Shown: positions 1 through 8,490 of the stretch, piece by piece | How the letters are laid out: each line of letters begins with the position of its first letter | How positions within the stretch are numbered: the first letter of the stretch is position 1 | Assembly (NCBI GenBank): GCA_016936755.1 | Contig: JAFGXF010000020.1 | Location: 1-43,040 of the forward strand | Source of the DNA: Anaerolineaceae bacterium | Lineage (GTDB): Bacteria; Chloroflexota; Anaerolineae; Anaerolineales; Anaerolineaceae | DNA: 43,040 nt | Reading direction: 5' to 3' | The notes under the pieces: generated by a model | Seen by the model: the letters and a program-made list of their open reading frames with translations, nothing else | The model's database searches: none | What the model was told of the DNA's origin: nothing | Position numbers and translations under genes: made by a program

Positions 1-182
1 TGACCGGCCAGGACCTGGTTAAAAGCCTCAACCCGCCAGGGTGTGAACTGCAGGAAGACCGCGCCCCAGTACAGTGGGCGGCCGGTGAAAAGCAACGGTG
101 AGAATAATACCAGCGGCGCCAGCCAGATCGGCAGCCAGGGTAATTCGATCAAGGGGTGAAAAAAAGAGAGGAGCTTTTTCAT
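1..182 (-). CDS. YfhO-like membrane protein, N-terminal fragment cut by window edge
   Basis: Reading leftward from an ATG at 182, 60 codons stay open to the window edge, so only the N-terminus is visible. The fragment begins MKKLLSFFHPLIELPW, has one strongly hydrophobic segment (about residues 17-33), then GRPLYWGAVFLQFTPWR. A short 'Y-W-G-x-x-x-Q-F-x-P-W' stretch after the first membrane helix resembles the N-terminal periplasmic loop of YfhO-type (GT-C-like) membrane proteins. The start codon overlaps the stop of the preceding 698-residue YfhO-like gene in an ATGA junction, which implies translational coupling and a tandem paralogue pair. Family assignment from 60 residues is tentative. 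Confidence 0.7.
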   Translation of the reverse strand, partial: MKKLLSFFHPLIELPWLPIWLAPLVLFSPLLFTGRPLYWGAVFLQFTPWRVEAFNQVLAG

Positions 183-2275
183 GATTTCGATCGTATTTTA
201 CCCAAAATGAACAGCATCAGAAGGATAACGAAAGTCGCGCAGGTGATCCCTGCACCCCAATAAGCCGGGCCCGGCTTGAAATCGAATTGGACCTTGTGAC
301 TGCCTGCCCCGAGTTCCACACTGCGCAGGAGGCCTTGATAGGGTTGGATGACAACCGGCTCGCCATCCAGAAGCAGCTGCCAGCCGGGGTACAGGACCTC
401 TGACAGGACCAAAGTGCCGGGGCCTTCCGCCTGGAGGATGATCGAGTTGGGAGTGTATTCCAGGATCTCAACTGTTCTAGTCTCACCAAATCCAAGATCA
501 ACCCAGGCTCGCGGTTGACACAGGCAATTTTCATAGATGCGGGTCGAACCAATCTGTTCGATCAGGGTTAACCCATCGGATGACAGGTCATATTCAGCAA
601 TAACGAAACAAACATTCAGCAAACCCAGCTTTAATGCATCCGGGGCAATGGCAAGATTATCGGTTGAAGGCTCGCCGGTCGCAAAATCAGGCAGGGTGAC
701 ACTATACCCTGAGGAAGGCACGCCGGTGGCAGACAGCATATATGACCAATAAGCGGAGAGCTGGAGGGGGTCCACGCCATCTGCCAGCTGAATCCCCTGT
801 AATGCGGCGGTCTGCTGCGGCAAGCTATAGGATGGCGAGTACACCCGGAAATGACCTGGTTTTGTTTTCAGGAAGGAGGTAACCTCAGCGCCCTGCGACA
901 ACATCTCCCCGGCCGGTTTACCATCCAATTGTGTCCATCCGAACCCGAGCAGATTGATGAGCAGGACGCCCAGCAATAACAGGCTGAATGTCGATGCAGA
1001 CCATTTACTTCGAGAAAACAGGACGATAACAACCGTTGCCAGCAGTAAACCGATCGTAGCCAGCAGCAACTCGCTCACCAGTTTTCCAGCCAGGAGCGAC
1101 CCGCCGAGGGTGAAGATCAGCATGCCGGTACCCACGCCAATCAAGGCCAGCAGGTTCATCTTCCGCTTGCCCAACTCCAACTTAAGAAGTGAATCCAGTA
1201 TAAAGCCGGCTGCGATGACCAGACAGATCGATGCGATGAACAACCAGCGGGCCGGGATTCGCAGCAGGCTCAAGCCAGGTAAACTCGCGATGAACTGCAT
1301 GCCAGGGATACCTGAACCCAGGGCCAGGATTATGGCCCCCAGAGCCAGCCACATCCAGAAACCAGCAGGTTTACGCAAGCTCTTCGTTGTGAGGCCTGCC
1401 AGGGTCAATGCCAGGGTGACCGCACCCGGATAAGCTATCCACTCCACATTCCCGCCGGAAGTCGGGAAGAAGAGGTTGATCAAGCCAGACAAGGGCAATG
1501 AGAGGTCAAGCACATCTGCAGCGGTCATGGAGGCACGCGTTGAAAGCGCGGTGAACTGCATGAGCGGAAGCAGCAATGCAGCTGAAACCATCAGTGCAAT
1601 CAGGCCTTGTAACAGGAAATTCAACATAAAACGCCCGGTTTGTTTAAACACAGATTGGACATTAACCGACTCTTTTATGGAGAAGACCAACCACATTAAT
1701 CCGCTGTACACTGTCCAGCGCGGGTCAGCCAGAGTGATCAAGCCCAACACGACACCTGGCGCACTCCAGAGTGCTTTCCAATGCGGGTCAGCTTTCCATC
1801 GTTTTTCAGCCAGAAAGAGCCAGGGTGTCCAGCAGGTGGCATATAGTAACGACAGATGCCCGGCAGCATAATGCCCGATCAACTTGGGTAGCAGCGCAAA
1901 AGCCAGGCCGGACAACGCAGCGGCTGGTGTATGTAAACCTTCCGACTTGAGGAACAGGCACATTCCAAATGCACCAAACACAAGGTGGAGAGCTGTTGTC
2001 AGGTTAATCCCCAACGGCAGCGGAAACAAAAATGCCAGCCACCCGGGTGGATAATGCAGGCCGGATAATGGATCAGCGATGAATGGATACCCACTGAAGA
2101 TCGCATTTGACCATAAGGGTACGCCCAGCCCGGAGCGCAGACTTTCTTGTATGAAGAGCAGGTTAGGATAATGAGAAATGGTGATATCTGACAGGCTGGT
2201 GCCTGGCAGAAATATGAAATCTCCAATAAAGGGGATGAATAATACCAAAGGGACCAGGCAAAGCAGGTACCACAT
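179..2275 (-). CDS. YfhO family polytopic membrane protein (698 aa)
   Basis: A large integral membrane protein with roughly a dozen hydrophobic helices over residues 1-460, a soluble region, and one last helix near residues 670-695. The C-terminal soluble part carries the features typical of YfhO proteins: 'NCLCQPRAWV', then a beta-rich segment with 'VLSEVLYPGWQLLLDGEP', then 'GSHKVQFDFKP' just before the terminal helix. YfhO proteins belong to the GT-C fold; in Gram-positives members are linked to lipoteichoic-acid glycosylation, but the substrate here cannot be told. The N-terminus (ISHYPN, SGYPFIADP) matches the conserved first periplasmic loop. It lies 8 bases after the upstream membrane-protein gene and overlaps the next YfhO-like gene by 4 bases, so the three are probably one transcript. 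Confidence 0.85.
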   Translation of the reverse strand: MWYLLCLVPLVLFIPFIGDFIFLPGTSLSDITISHYPNLLFIQESLRSGLGVPLWSNAIFSGYPFIADPLSGLHYPPGWLAFLFPLPLGINLTTALHLVFGAFGMCLFLKSEGLHTPAAALSGLAFALLPKLIGHYAAGHLSLLYATCWTPWLFLAEKRWKADPHWKALWSAPGVVLGLITLADPRWTVYSGLMWLVFSIKESVNVQSVFKQTGRFMLNFLLQGLIALMVSAALLLPLMQFTALSTRASMTAADVLDLSLPLSGLINLFFPTSGGNVEWIAYPGAVTLALTLAGLTTKSLRKPAGFWMWLALGAIILALGSGIPGMQFIASLPGLSLLRIPARWLFIASICLVIAAGFILDSLLKLELGKRKMNLLALIGVGTGMLIFTLGGSLLAGKLVSELLLATIGLLLATVVIVLFSRSKWSASTFSLLLLGVLLINLLGFGWTQLDGKPAGEMLSQGAEVTSFLKTKPGHFRVYSPSYSLPQQTAALQGIQLADGVDPLQLSAYWSYMLSATGVPSSGYSVTLPDFATGEPSTDNLAIAPDALKLGLLNVCFVIAEYDLSSDGLTLIEQIGSTRIYENCLCQPRAWVDLGFGETRTVEILEYTPNSIILQAEGPGTLVLSEVLYPGWQLLLDGEPVVIQPYQGLLRSVELGAGSHKVQFDFKPGPAYWGAGITCATFVILLMLFILGKIRSKS

Positions 2276-2283
2276 GAGATTAT

Positions 2284-3810
2284 TTATTCCTGTGGGTATT
2301 CATAGATAATAACTTCATCATTGGCATATACAACAGCGAGATTTTCAATAATAGCCAGATCTCCCAGGCTTCTCTCTCGAGGACCATAGAAAAGGTAAGC
2401 AATATCCACATTTTCGGGGATATGTTCTGTTAGTGTCATCATGTCTTTACCGGAGAAGAACGAGATTAATGCTTTTTCCCTCTCTGCTGAGTTTATACTT
2501 TCAAATTCATGTCCATAGATGACACAATTATCGCTATGGGCTGGAATAAAAGCACCCAATTCGGGTGAAGCAAGGACCAAACTCCCTCCTGGTGTGTTAT
2601 TTTTTAACCAGACGATGGCATTATATTCCGACCTGGTCAGGTACAAATATGAAGAGTGCGAAATGATCCCAGAAGTCATGATCAATAATATAATGATCGA
2701 ACCGGGAATTGAAAGGGAGAGAACGATTCGGAAGATCCGAGTTTGTGTTTCAGGCTTCTTAAATAACATCAAGATTCCTAAAACTGCCAGTAACGAACAA
2801 ATAATGTATATACCAGCCAGGAAGCGACGCTGCAGCGCGAATGGCAGATAGGCCAGGATTAATGGGACAAGCAACCAAATGACTAATGTATATTTGTGAG
2901 TTGAGATCAAACGTTTGTATAGAATGACTGTGATGAGAGCCAGAATGATGGCAGGTGAAAGTGACAATAACAGATTCCAAACCTCTGGTGCGGGTGTTTT
3001 GTTTTGTGCAGTCCATTCTGATAAGATTGGATCTGACTGTAAAACCCAAAACTGATATACCAGATATGGCACACCACCCACCAAACCAAATAACAGGAAT
3101 TTAATGCAACTGCCATCCTTCATGATAATCCTGAATCCAACGACCGTAAAAATCAGAATCAGAATAGTGACAAGCAGGAAAGGTTGAATGACAGATAGCA
3201 ACAGGCATAAGACAAAGACCAGAACCGCATTTGGCCAGGTTGGCGTATCCATCAATACTATCAGCAGCACCAGAAAAACAGCCAACCCAAGCGGAAAATG
3301 GGGATTCGCAAGAATGGATAAAAACGGGTAACCTTCTGCCAGCCACATATCAGCTGTGGGTAAATTAAACGGCAACACCAACCAACCCATTCCCGATCCC
3401 AATCCACATAACCATAGCGTCCTTTTCGCCCAAATAAGATCGGGAATGATTTTTGAGATCAGTGCGGCCAGGGCAAGCAGCATCATTATGGCGTTAACCA
3501 TCCGGGAAAGATGATACATGAACATACAGGAAACACCCAACCAGGCAGATAGATGACCGAGGAATAAATAATACAAGTATATGAAAGCACCCCTCCCGGG
3601 ATTACATTCGTACGGAAGTGTGAATCTCCAGGCACCATCATATCCCTGCCTCATCTTGGCGATGTAAGAATTCCCGTCCAACGGATTGTATACGATACCC
3701 CCGAATACATAATCCGATCCTGCGGATAATTGCCCGTAAACCAAAAGGCCAAGATTCAGGCTGATGATTACCAACGCTAAAAGTAACGCGGATTTATAAA
3801 TAGGTCGCAT
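2284..3810 (-). CDS. Polytopic membrane protein of unknown function (508 aa)
   Basis: I do not recognise a specific family. The protein begins with a hydrophobic helix (residues about 8-28), followed by a soluble loop with 'NPLDGNSYIAKMRQGYDGAWRF' type residues, then about ten hydrophobic helices up to residue 390 and a roughly 100-residue soluble C-terminal domain ('YNAIVWLKNNTPGGSLVLASPE...'). A multi-helix body with a first periplasmic loop and a C-terminal soluble domain is the general layout of GT-C-type glycosyltransferases, and its downstream neighbours are YfhO-like GT-C proteins, so a role in cell-surface glycan assembly is a reasonable inference only. It is the first gene of a minus-strand unit; no clear Shine-Dalgarno is seen before the ATG. 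Confidence 0.75.
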   Translation of the reverse strand: MRPIYKSALLLALVIISLNLGLLVYGQLSAGSDYVFGGIVYNPLDGNSYIAKMRQGYDGAWRFTLPYECNPGRGAFIYLYYLFLGHLSAWLGVSCMFMYHLSRMVNAIMMLLALAALISKIIPDLIWAKRTLWLCGLGSGMGWLVLPFNLPTADMWLAEGYPFLSILANPHFPLGLAVFLVLLIVLMDTPTWPNAVLVFVLCLLLSVIQPFLLVTILILIFTVVGFRIIMKDGSCIKFLLFGLVGGVPYLVYQFWVLQSDPILSEWTAQNKTPAPEVWNLLLSLSPAIILALITVILYKRLISTHKYTLVIWLLVPLILAYLPFALQRRFLAGIYIICSLLAVLGILMLFKKPETQTRIFRIVLSLSIPGSIIILLIMTSGIISHSSYLYLTRSEYNAIVWLKNNTPGGSLVLASPELGAFIPAHSDNCVIYGHEFESINSAEREKALISFFSGKDMMTLTEHIPENVDIAYLFYGPRERSLGDLAIIENLAVVYANDEVIIYEYPQE

Positions 3811-3930
3811 ATTTAGAGAAGTAAATCAGTTTACCATTATTCATCATGCTCGCCAATAATCAGCTTAATTCATTTTTACTCTTGCGTGATACTCATCTCC
3901 CTTCTATAATCAAAGGATACAACCATTATT
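3811..3930. promoter_or_regulatory. Divergent intergenic region with sigma70-like promoter for the plus-strand gene
   Basis: On the plus strand, TTGCGT at 3882-3887 and a perfect TATAAT at 3905-3910 are separated by 17 bases, followed by AAAGGA at 3912-3917 upstream of the ATG at 3931. This is a good vegetative-type promoter for the coiled-coil/zinc-ribbon gene. The same stretch must also hold the promoter of the minus-strand membrane-protein gene starting at 3810, which I could not define. Confidence 0.6.
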
Positions 3931-4632
3931 ATGAGTCAGGTTATTACACTCTTCCGTTTGCAAAAAATAGACAGTCAGTGCGACAAGATCCATGTACGCC
4001 TGTCTGAAATAGAACGTGAAATCAAAGAAGATGTTATACTTAAAGAAGCTCACCAGATGCATGACCAGGCTCTTGTGGCAGAACGCTCAGCTCACGAGCA
4101 TGAGAGAAGCACCGAGGAAGCAGTCAGAGGGATACAGATCAAGCTTGAGCACAATCAATCGTCCCAATTCGGTGGAAAAATCTTCTCGCCCAAGGAATTA
4201 CAGGACCTGCAAAGTGAACAGAGTGCTCTTGAGAGAAGACGCACAGAGCTTGAAGAGGAACAACTCAACGCTATGATGATATTGGAGAAAGCGGAAAAAG
4301 TAAAAAGGGAAGCCGACGCCAATTTAGCAATGGCAGAGCAGAAATCATCCAGCCGCCAAGCCCTCCTGCGTGGAGAACAGGTTACATTACAACAGGAACT
4401 TGAGAAACTGGATGCTGAACGCCAGGCAATTCGAACGACCGTCTCGGTTGATCTGGCTGACACATATGACAAGCTGCGCCTTCAAAAGAAGGGGGTGGCG
4501 GTGGCGATGATTGTTGATGAATGTTGTGCTGCTTGCGGTTCTTCACTCACGCCGGCAGATTGCCAGGCTGCACGATCACCTTCGAAGATCAATTACTGTC
4601 CATCTTGCGGGCGGATTCTATACGCAGGATGA
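3931..4632 (+). CDS. Coiled-coil protein with C-terminal zinc ribbon (COG1579 / zf-RING_7 type)
   Basis: A 233-residue protein. Residues about 5-175 are charged and heptad-rich (many E, K, Q, L) and should form a long antiparallel coiled-coil hairpin. The C-terminus is a four-cysteine zinc ribbon: C199-A-A-C202 and C223-P-S-C226, ending 'GRILYAG'. Length and order match the widespread COG1579 family (chlamydial CT398 is the structural model), which is suggested to bind nucleic acid or secretion components; no biochemical role is firmly established. It starts its own unit behind a good promoter and lies 21 bases upstream of a NACHT-like NTPase gene, so the two may be co-expressed. Confidence 0.88.
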   Translation: MSQVITLFRLQKIDSQCDKIHVRLSEIEREIKEDVILKEAHQMHDQALVAERSAHEHERSTEEAVRGIQIKLEHNQSSQFGGKIFSPKELQDLQSEQSALERRRTELEEEQLNAMMILEKAEKVKREADANLAMAEQKSSSRQALLRGEQVTLQQELEKLDAERQAIRTTVSVDLADTYDKLRLQKKGVAVAMIVDECCAACGSSLTPADCQAARSPSKINYCPSCGRILYAG

Positions 4633-4653
4633 CCAGATAAAACTGGACAAAAT

Positions 4654-7146
4654 ATGACAACATTTATTATTGGTTTTGCTGCAGGACTTTTACTTGGTCT
4701 AGTCATCAGTGAATTTCGCCGCCTTTACCCGAGATTGCGGGAGAGTGTCCAGGCTTCCACCTCTGCCCGCCAGCGCATTCATGATGTGACCTATGAGGCA
4801 TCCTGGCGTGAGCATATTCGTTTGCATGTGCAATCCCTGCATGTTGCTTCACCCCTCTTTGCCCTGGATGAAATCGCTATCCCTCCGCGAATCCTGGCTG
4901 CTGCTCCTTACAATGTGCCAGGCGCTCAAAATCCGGCAGAAGATCTTTCCAGCAACATCATTCCTCTTCTGTATGATTACCCAGAACTGGGTTCGATTTA
5001 CAACACCCCCTCTCTATCAATACCTGAAACAATGGCTGACGGGGCGGATATCGCGCTGGTAGGTGAGCCTGGCTGCGGAAAAACATTCGCACTGGCATAT
5101 GTTGCATCCTCCATTTGCCGCCAGGCAGCTGAAACAGAAAGACTCAACCAGTTGATGCCGGTTTACATCCACGCAAGCGAACTCGACCTGCCATTACCAC
5201 CCGGGCAGGATATTCTGGCTCCGTTCTTCACAAGGATTACCGGTATATACGGTGATAAAACACCGAGTGGTCGGATCGCTTTTATCAACAGCAAATTCAG
5301 TGACGGGAAAGTCCTTCTTGAAATTGATGGTCTGGATGAGCTGTCGTTATCCGGCATCCGCGACATTCAAAAGTATATTGCTGAGTTGCGTACGAAGTAC
5401 CCAAAGACCAGGTTGCTGCTGGCAGCTTCTCCATACTATCTGGATGGTTTCATTCAGATGGGAGTCGTACCTCTACCGATGGCAAAATGGAACAATTCTC
5501 AAACGAACCAATTGATCGATCGTTGGGGGAAACTTTGGAATGAAGTCATTCGAACAAAGCTGGCTGCCGTTACCAATGAGAATGCATTAAAACCCGTCCA
5601 ACCTGAGTTCTTAAATGCATGGCTGAAATCGGAACCCCAGGATTACAGCCCGCTGGAGTTAACTCTAAAACTATGGTCTGCTTACCTGGGCTGCCTGCGT
5701 GGTACAAGCCAGGTGGATATCTTCGAATCATTTATGGACAATGCCATCAGTCATATACGGATACGGTCAGCCCTGGAGCGTCTGGCCTACCAGATGGTTG
5801 TAAAGAATAAGATATCGCCCAGGAATGAAGAGATTGGTGGTTTGTTATCCGGTTTCCACCATGTTGACCTTAACGAGCAGGAGGCACTGTTAAGCCTTCC
5901 GGCAACCCCGGGTGGTGCCACTGAACCAATGGGTCCGCTGGCAAAAGCGCCCGCAGCATCAAGCCTGATCAACACAGCCATTCAAAGTGGTCTAATGATC
6001 GATCGCAGTGAAACGGGTCAGGTTGCTTTTATTCATCCCGTTTTTCTGGGTTATCTGGCCAGTCAGGCTGCCCGTTTTTCGATGGATCAGGTTAATATTC
6101 TGGATGCACCCCAGAATCTTACCACCCTGACTTATGCCCGCTTCCTGTCCAAAACGCAAGACATCTCAGCACAAGTGAATGATTTAATGGCATCTGGTGA
6201 AGCAGATCCATTGGCAACCAATTTATTTATCATTGCCCGTTGGCTGAGAAATAATCCCGGTGAAGAAAAATGGAAGAATCGGGTGATGCGGAATCTGGTT
6301 GAAATCTTGAAATCGACTTCCACCATATACATACAACGTGCCAGAGCCATGGCAGCCTGTATATATTCCAACCAACCCGGTCTGGCTCAACTTTTTACTA
6401 AACTGTTTTCCACAAACCAACAGGACCTTCTGCCACTGGTTGCTCTTGGAAGTGGTTTGATTGGTGATGGCAAGACCGGTGAGAAATTGGTCGAGATGCT
6501 CAACGCCAAGAGTATGGAGCAAAATCTGGGTGCTTGCATGGCACTCGTAACACTTGGTACCAAAGAGTCTCTTGAGGTTATCACGCATGTGATCAGCTCA
6601 GGCGATGAGCGCCTTGCTCGTCTGGCTGCTGAAGCATTTGCCGCCAGACCAGAATTGAGTGCAGATTTTCTCAGAAATGCATTGAACTCAAATAATGTAA
6701 TTACCCGATACGCGGCAGTATGCGCCTTGGGCAAGATCAATGAAAATTGGGCAAATCCATTATTGAGCAGACTCAGCACAGAAGACCCTCAATGGATGGT
6801 TCGAAATACAGCCTTGAATCTTTATGAATATCGTCAAAAAGGCAGTCCATTCATACCCAAACCACTACCAGCCATCGAATCAGCGGATTGGGCAATCAAC
6901 ATGGCATCCCGGATGAATGTTACTGTCATGCCCGCAGAATTATCCAAGGATTTCCTGATGAAAGCCATCGAGCAAGGTAATGCGGAAGAAAAAGAAGCCA
7001 TACTCTGGTATTTTCGCACCATACCTGCGCCTGATAACAGAATTATCGAAACGATAAAGACTGCAGCTGAGAAAGATGAGCGCCCATTACAGGATGTCGC
7101 TGCTTATACAATCTGGCTATATTCAATGGCAGGGATTATCGGTTAA
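4654..7146 (+). CDS. Membrane-anchored NACHT-like STAND NTPase with HEAT-like repeats (830 aa)
   Basis: Residues 4-22 are a hydrophobic, glycine-rich helix followed by 'RRLYPRLR', so the protein is probably an N-terminally anchored membrane protein with a cytoplasmic body. A P-loop GEPGCGKT lies at residues 137-144, and the Walker B stretch VLLEIDGLDEL at 220-230 has the acidic DGLDE form typical of NACHT ATPases. The next region (about 330-480) is helical, as in NACHT winged-helix/superstructure parts. From about 520 to the end the sequence consists of helical pairs such as 'AAVCALGKI' and 'DERLARLAAEAFAARPE', typical HEAT-like repeats. NACHT proteins act as nucleotide-switched scaffolds in signalling, regulation or phage defence; no effector domain is seen, so which applies is unknown. 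It ends 18 bases before the convergent yggU gene. Confidence 0.85.
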   Translation: MTTFIIGFAAGLLLGLVISEFRRLYPRLRESVQASTSARQRIHDVTYEASWREHIRLHVQSLHVASPLFALDEIAIPPRILAAAPYNVPGAQNPAEDLSSNIIPLLYDYPELGSIYNTPSLSIPETMADGADIALVGEPGCGKTFALAYVASSICRQAAETERLNQLMPVYIHASELDLPLPPGQDILAPFFTRITGIYGDKTPSGRIAFINSKFSDGKVLLEIDGLDELSLSGIRDIQKYIAELRTKYPKTRLLLAASPYYLDGFIQMGVVPLPMAKWNNSQTNQLIDRWGKLWNEVIRTKLAAVTNENALKPVQPEFLNAWLKSEPQDYSPLELTLKLWSAYLGCLRGTSQVDIFESFMDNAISHIRIRSALERLAYQMVVKNKISPRNEEIGGLLSGFHHVDLNEQEALLSLPATPGGATEPMGPLAKAPAASSLINTAIQSGLMIDRSETGQVAFIHPVFLGYLASQAARFSMDQVNILDAPQNLTTLTYARFLSKTQDISAQVNDLMASGEADPLATNLFIIARWLRNNPGEEKWKNRVMRNLVEILKSTSTIYIQRARAMAACIYSNQPGLAQLFTKLFSTNQQDLLPLVALGSGLIGDGKTGEKLVEMLNAKSMEQNLGACMALVTLGTKESLEVITHVISSGDERLARLAAEAFAARPELSADFLRNALNSNNVITRYAAVCALGKINENWANPLLSRLSTEDPQWMVRNTALNLYEYRQKGSPFIPKPLPAIESADWAINMASRMNVTVMPAELSKDFLMKAIEQGNAEEKEAILWYFRTIPAPDNRIIETIKTAAEKDERPLQDVAAYTIWLYSMAGIIG

Positions 7147-7164
7147 TACCCCATCGATATATTC

Positions 7165-7491
7165 TTATTGAGCCTTTATGGCATCCAAAATTCGTTGGTG
7201 AATTTCAGCGCTGGTCAAGCCAGTTATGGTCACGAGTTTGTTGCGTCCAGTTTGACCCGCTACCAATTCAATTTTTCCCGGTGAAATACCTAATATATCA
7301 GCCAGAAAGCTGATCAATGCATGGTTGGCTTTTCCCTGCAAAGGTACTGCAGCAAGTCGTACTTTTAAGGTGCCATCCTCCTGAATAGCCACCACTTCAT
7401 TGTGCGGAGCACGTGTCGTCACCCGTACAGCCAAGGCAGCACCAGTCATGCCATCATGGAAACGAGGTGTTTTACGTGTCTTATTGATCAT
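7165..7491 (-). CDS. yggU: DUF167 / UPF0235 family protein YggU
   Basis: A 108-residue protein matching the DUF167 family over its whole length: 'ALAVRVTTRAPHNEV', 'DGTLKVRLAAVPLQGKANHALI' and 'GQTGRNKLVTI' are the conserved blocks (the usual form is V-x-P-x-A-x-x-x-x-I, then A-P-P-V-x-G-K-A-N). Function is unknown. It overlaps the yggT stop by 4 bases (7488-7491) and is the last gene of the minus-strand run, in the conserved yggS-yggT-yggU order, although yggS here is decayed. The N-terminus is about 15 residues longer than the compact family core. Confidence 0.88.
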   Translation of the reverse strand: MINKTRKTPRFHDGMTGAALAVRVTTRAPHNEVVAIQEDGTLKVRLAAVPLQGKANHALISFLADILGISPGKIELVAGQTGRNKLVTITGLTSAEIHQRILDAIKAQ

Positions 7492-7748
7492 AGTAATGAA
7501 AGCAGACTGATGATAATCATATCTAAAACCTGCAAGAGTATGATGGCAATTAATGGGGTAAAATCGATTCCCGCTAGTGGTGGAATTATCCGACGGATAG
7601 GCTGGTAAATCGGAGTCAGGATTTTTGCCAATATCCTCCTGACTGAGCTGTTTTCATGAATGAAATAAGACATCAGTGTATCGATAAAAATCAGTATTGA
7701 AAAGAAAGCAACAACGAGATTTACCAAATACTTGATAATCGGAATCAT
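7488..7748 (-). CDS. yggT: YggT family membrane protein
   Basis: An 86-residue protein with two hydrophobic helices (about 5-25 and 60-86) separated by a basic, proline-containing loop. The signature 'RRILAKILTPIYQPIRRIIPPLAGIDFTPLIAII' region has the P-x-x-x-x-R-x-x-x-P-x-x-G-x-x-D-x-x-P arrangement of YggT proteins, linked to division-site membranes and osmotic tolerance in some bacteria and plastids. The reading frame stays open upstream to 7850, but that part overlaps the yggS pseudogene tail. The ATG at 7748 is preferred because AAAGGG precedes it by about 9 bases; an ATG at 7756 is the alternative. Confidence 0.85.
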   Translation of the reverse strand: MIPIIKYLVNLVVAFFSILIFIDTLMSYFIHENSSVRRILAKILTPIYQPIRRIIPPLAGIDFTPLIAIILLQVLDMIIISLLSLL

Positions 7749-7767
7749 ATTCTGCATCCCTTTATCC

Positions 7768-8484
7768 TTATCGGTAATCCCGATTAACCATAATTGCTTG
7801 CCTGATGCGCACGTTTGTCGCACCTTCTTCCATGGTAATCGGGTAGTCAAAACTGGTGCCCATGGACAACTCGATTATATCTCTTATAGGATACTTTACC
7901 CGAAAATCGAACTGAACCATCCTAACGCATGAGTAAATGTGTTTTAGACCCTCAGCACATAAACCCAGCGGTGCCATGGTCATCAAACCTGTGACCATGG
8001 TATTCAGGCGTGGTATTACTTCTTCTACTTCATGGACACATTTCGGACTAGTGAATTATCGAAAATATCCCATCCATATATTGTACCTGCCCCTCCTGAA
8101 TTCATTTCCAGTAGAACAGGCAATTATCTTCCTTTTTCATTGGAAGGTTGGTTGTATTGCTGCTAATTTTATCCTCTTGATTGTATGGACAAGTTAAAAG
8201 CCCTCCATTACGCCATTTGCATTTGTGACTGCACATGCCTTATCATGTGCCAATGGAGGTCATGCTAACCTGCCAGAGATTGTAACTTTGGCAACACCTC
8301 TTCCACCCGATTCTCGCTCAAATGTCATTCCTCGAGATCAATAACTGCCTTGACCTTGTCAAGGAGTTGGGATTTGGTTATCAAGTATGACAGATTCTGG
8401 GTGGCGCTCTGCTTTCAGAGCCGCCTGTTCAATCCTGTTGGTTAACAGTCGATCATTACTGGCGATATCCTGGAATATGCGCAT
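7768..8484 (-). pseudogene. yggS: Decayed yggS (PLP homeostasis protein) with frameshifts and stops
   Basis: The slot between pgeF and yggT contains a readable but broken yggS. From the ATG at 8484 the N-terminal motif RIEQAALKAERHPESVIL is read, then the frame shifts and gives TKSQLLDKVKAVIDL, an in-frame TGA (8325-8327), SENRVEEVLPKLQSLAG, a TAG, then HWHMIRHVQSQ. Shifted frames give a 'HTIKRIKLA'-like segment and PVLLEMNSGGAGTIYGWD. The last 87 codons (8028-7768) are open and hold VTGLMTMAPLG, LSMGTSFDYPITMEEGATN and RQAIMVNRDYR. These are, in order, the conserved blocks of the YggS/PLPBP family, over about the right total length (717 bases). The catalytic-lysine region and the phosphate-binding G-A-T block are still recognisable, but no intact protein can be made. 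Confidence 0.9.
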
Positions 8485-8490
8485 GATCGA

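Noticed and set aside
7749-7850. Longer yggT with a start at 7850
   Set aside because: The extra N-terminal residues are the antisense-frame reading of the yggS pseudogene tail; the Shine-Dalgarno supports the start at 7748.
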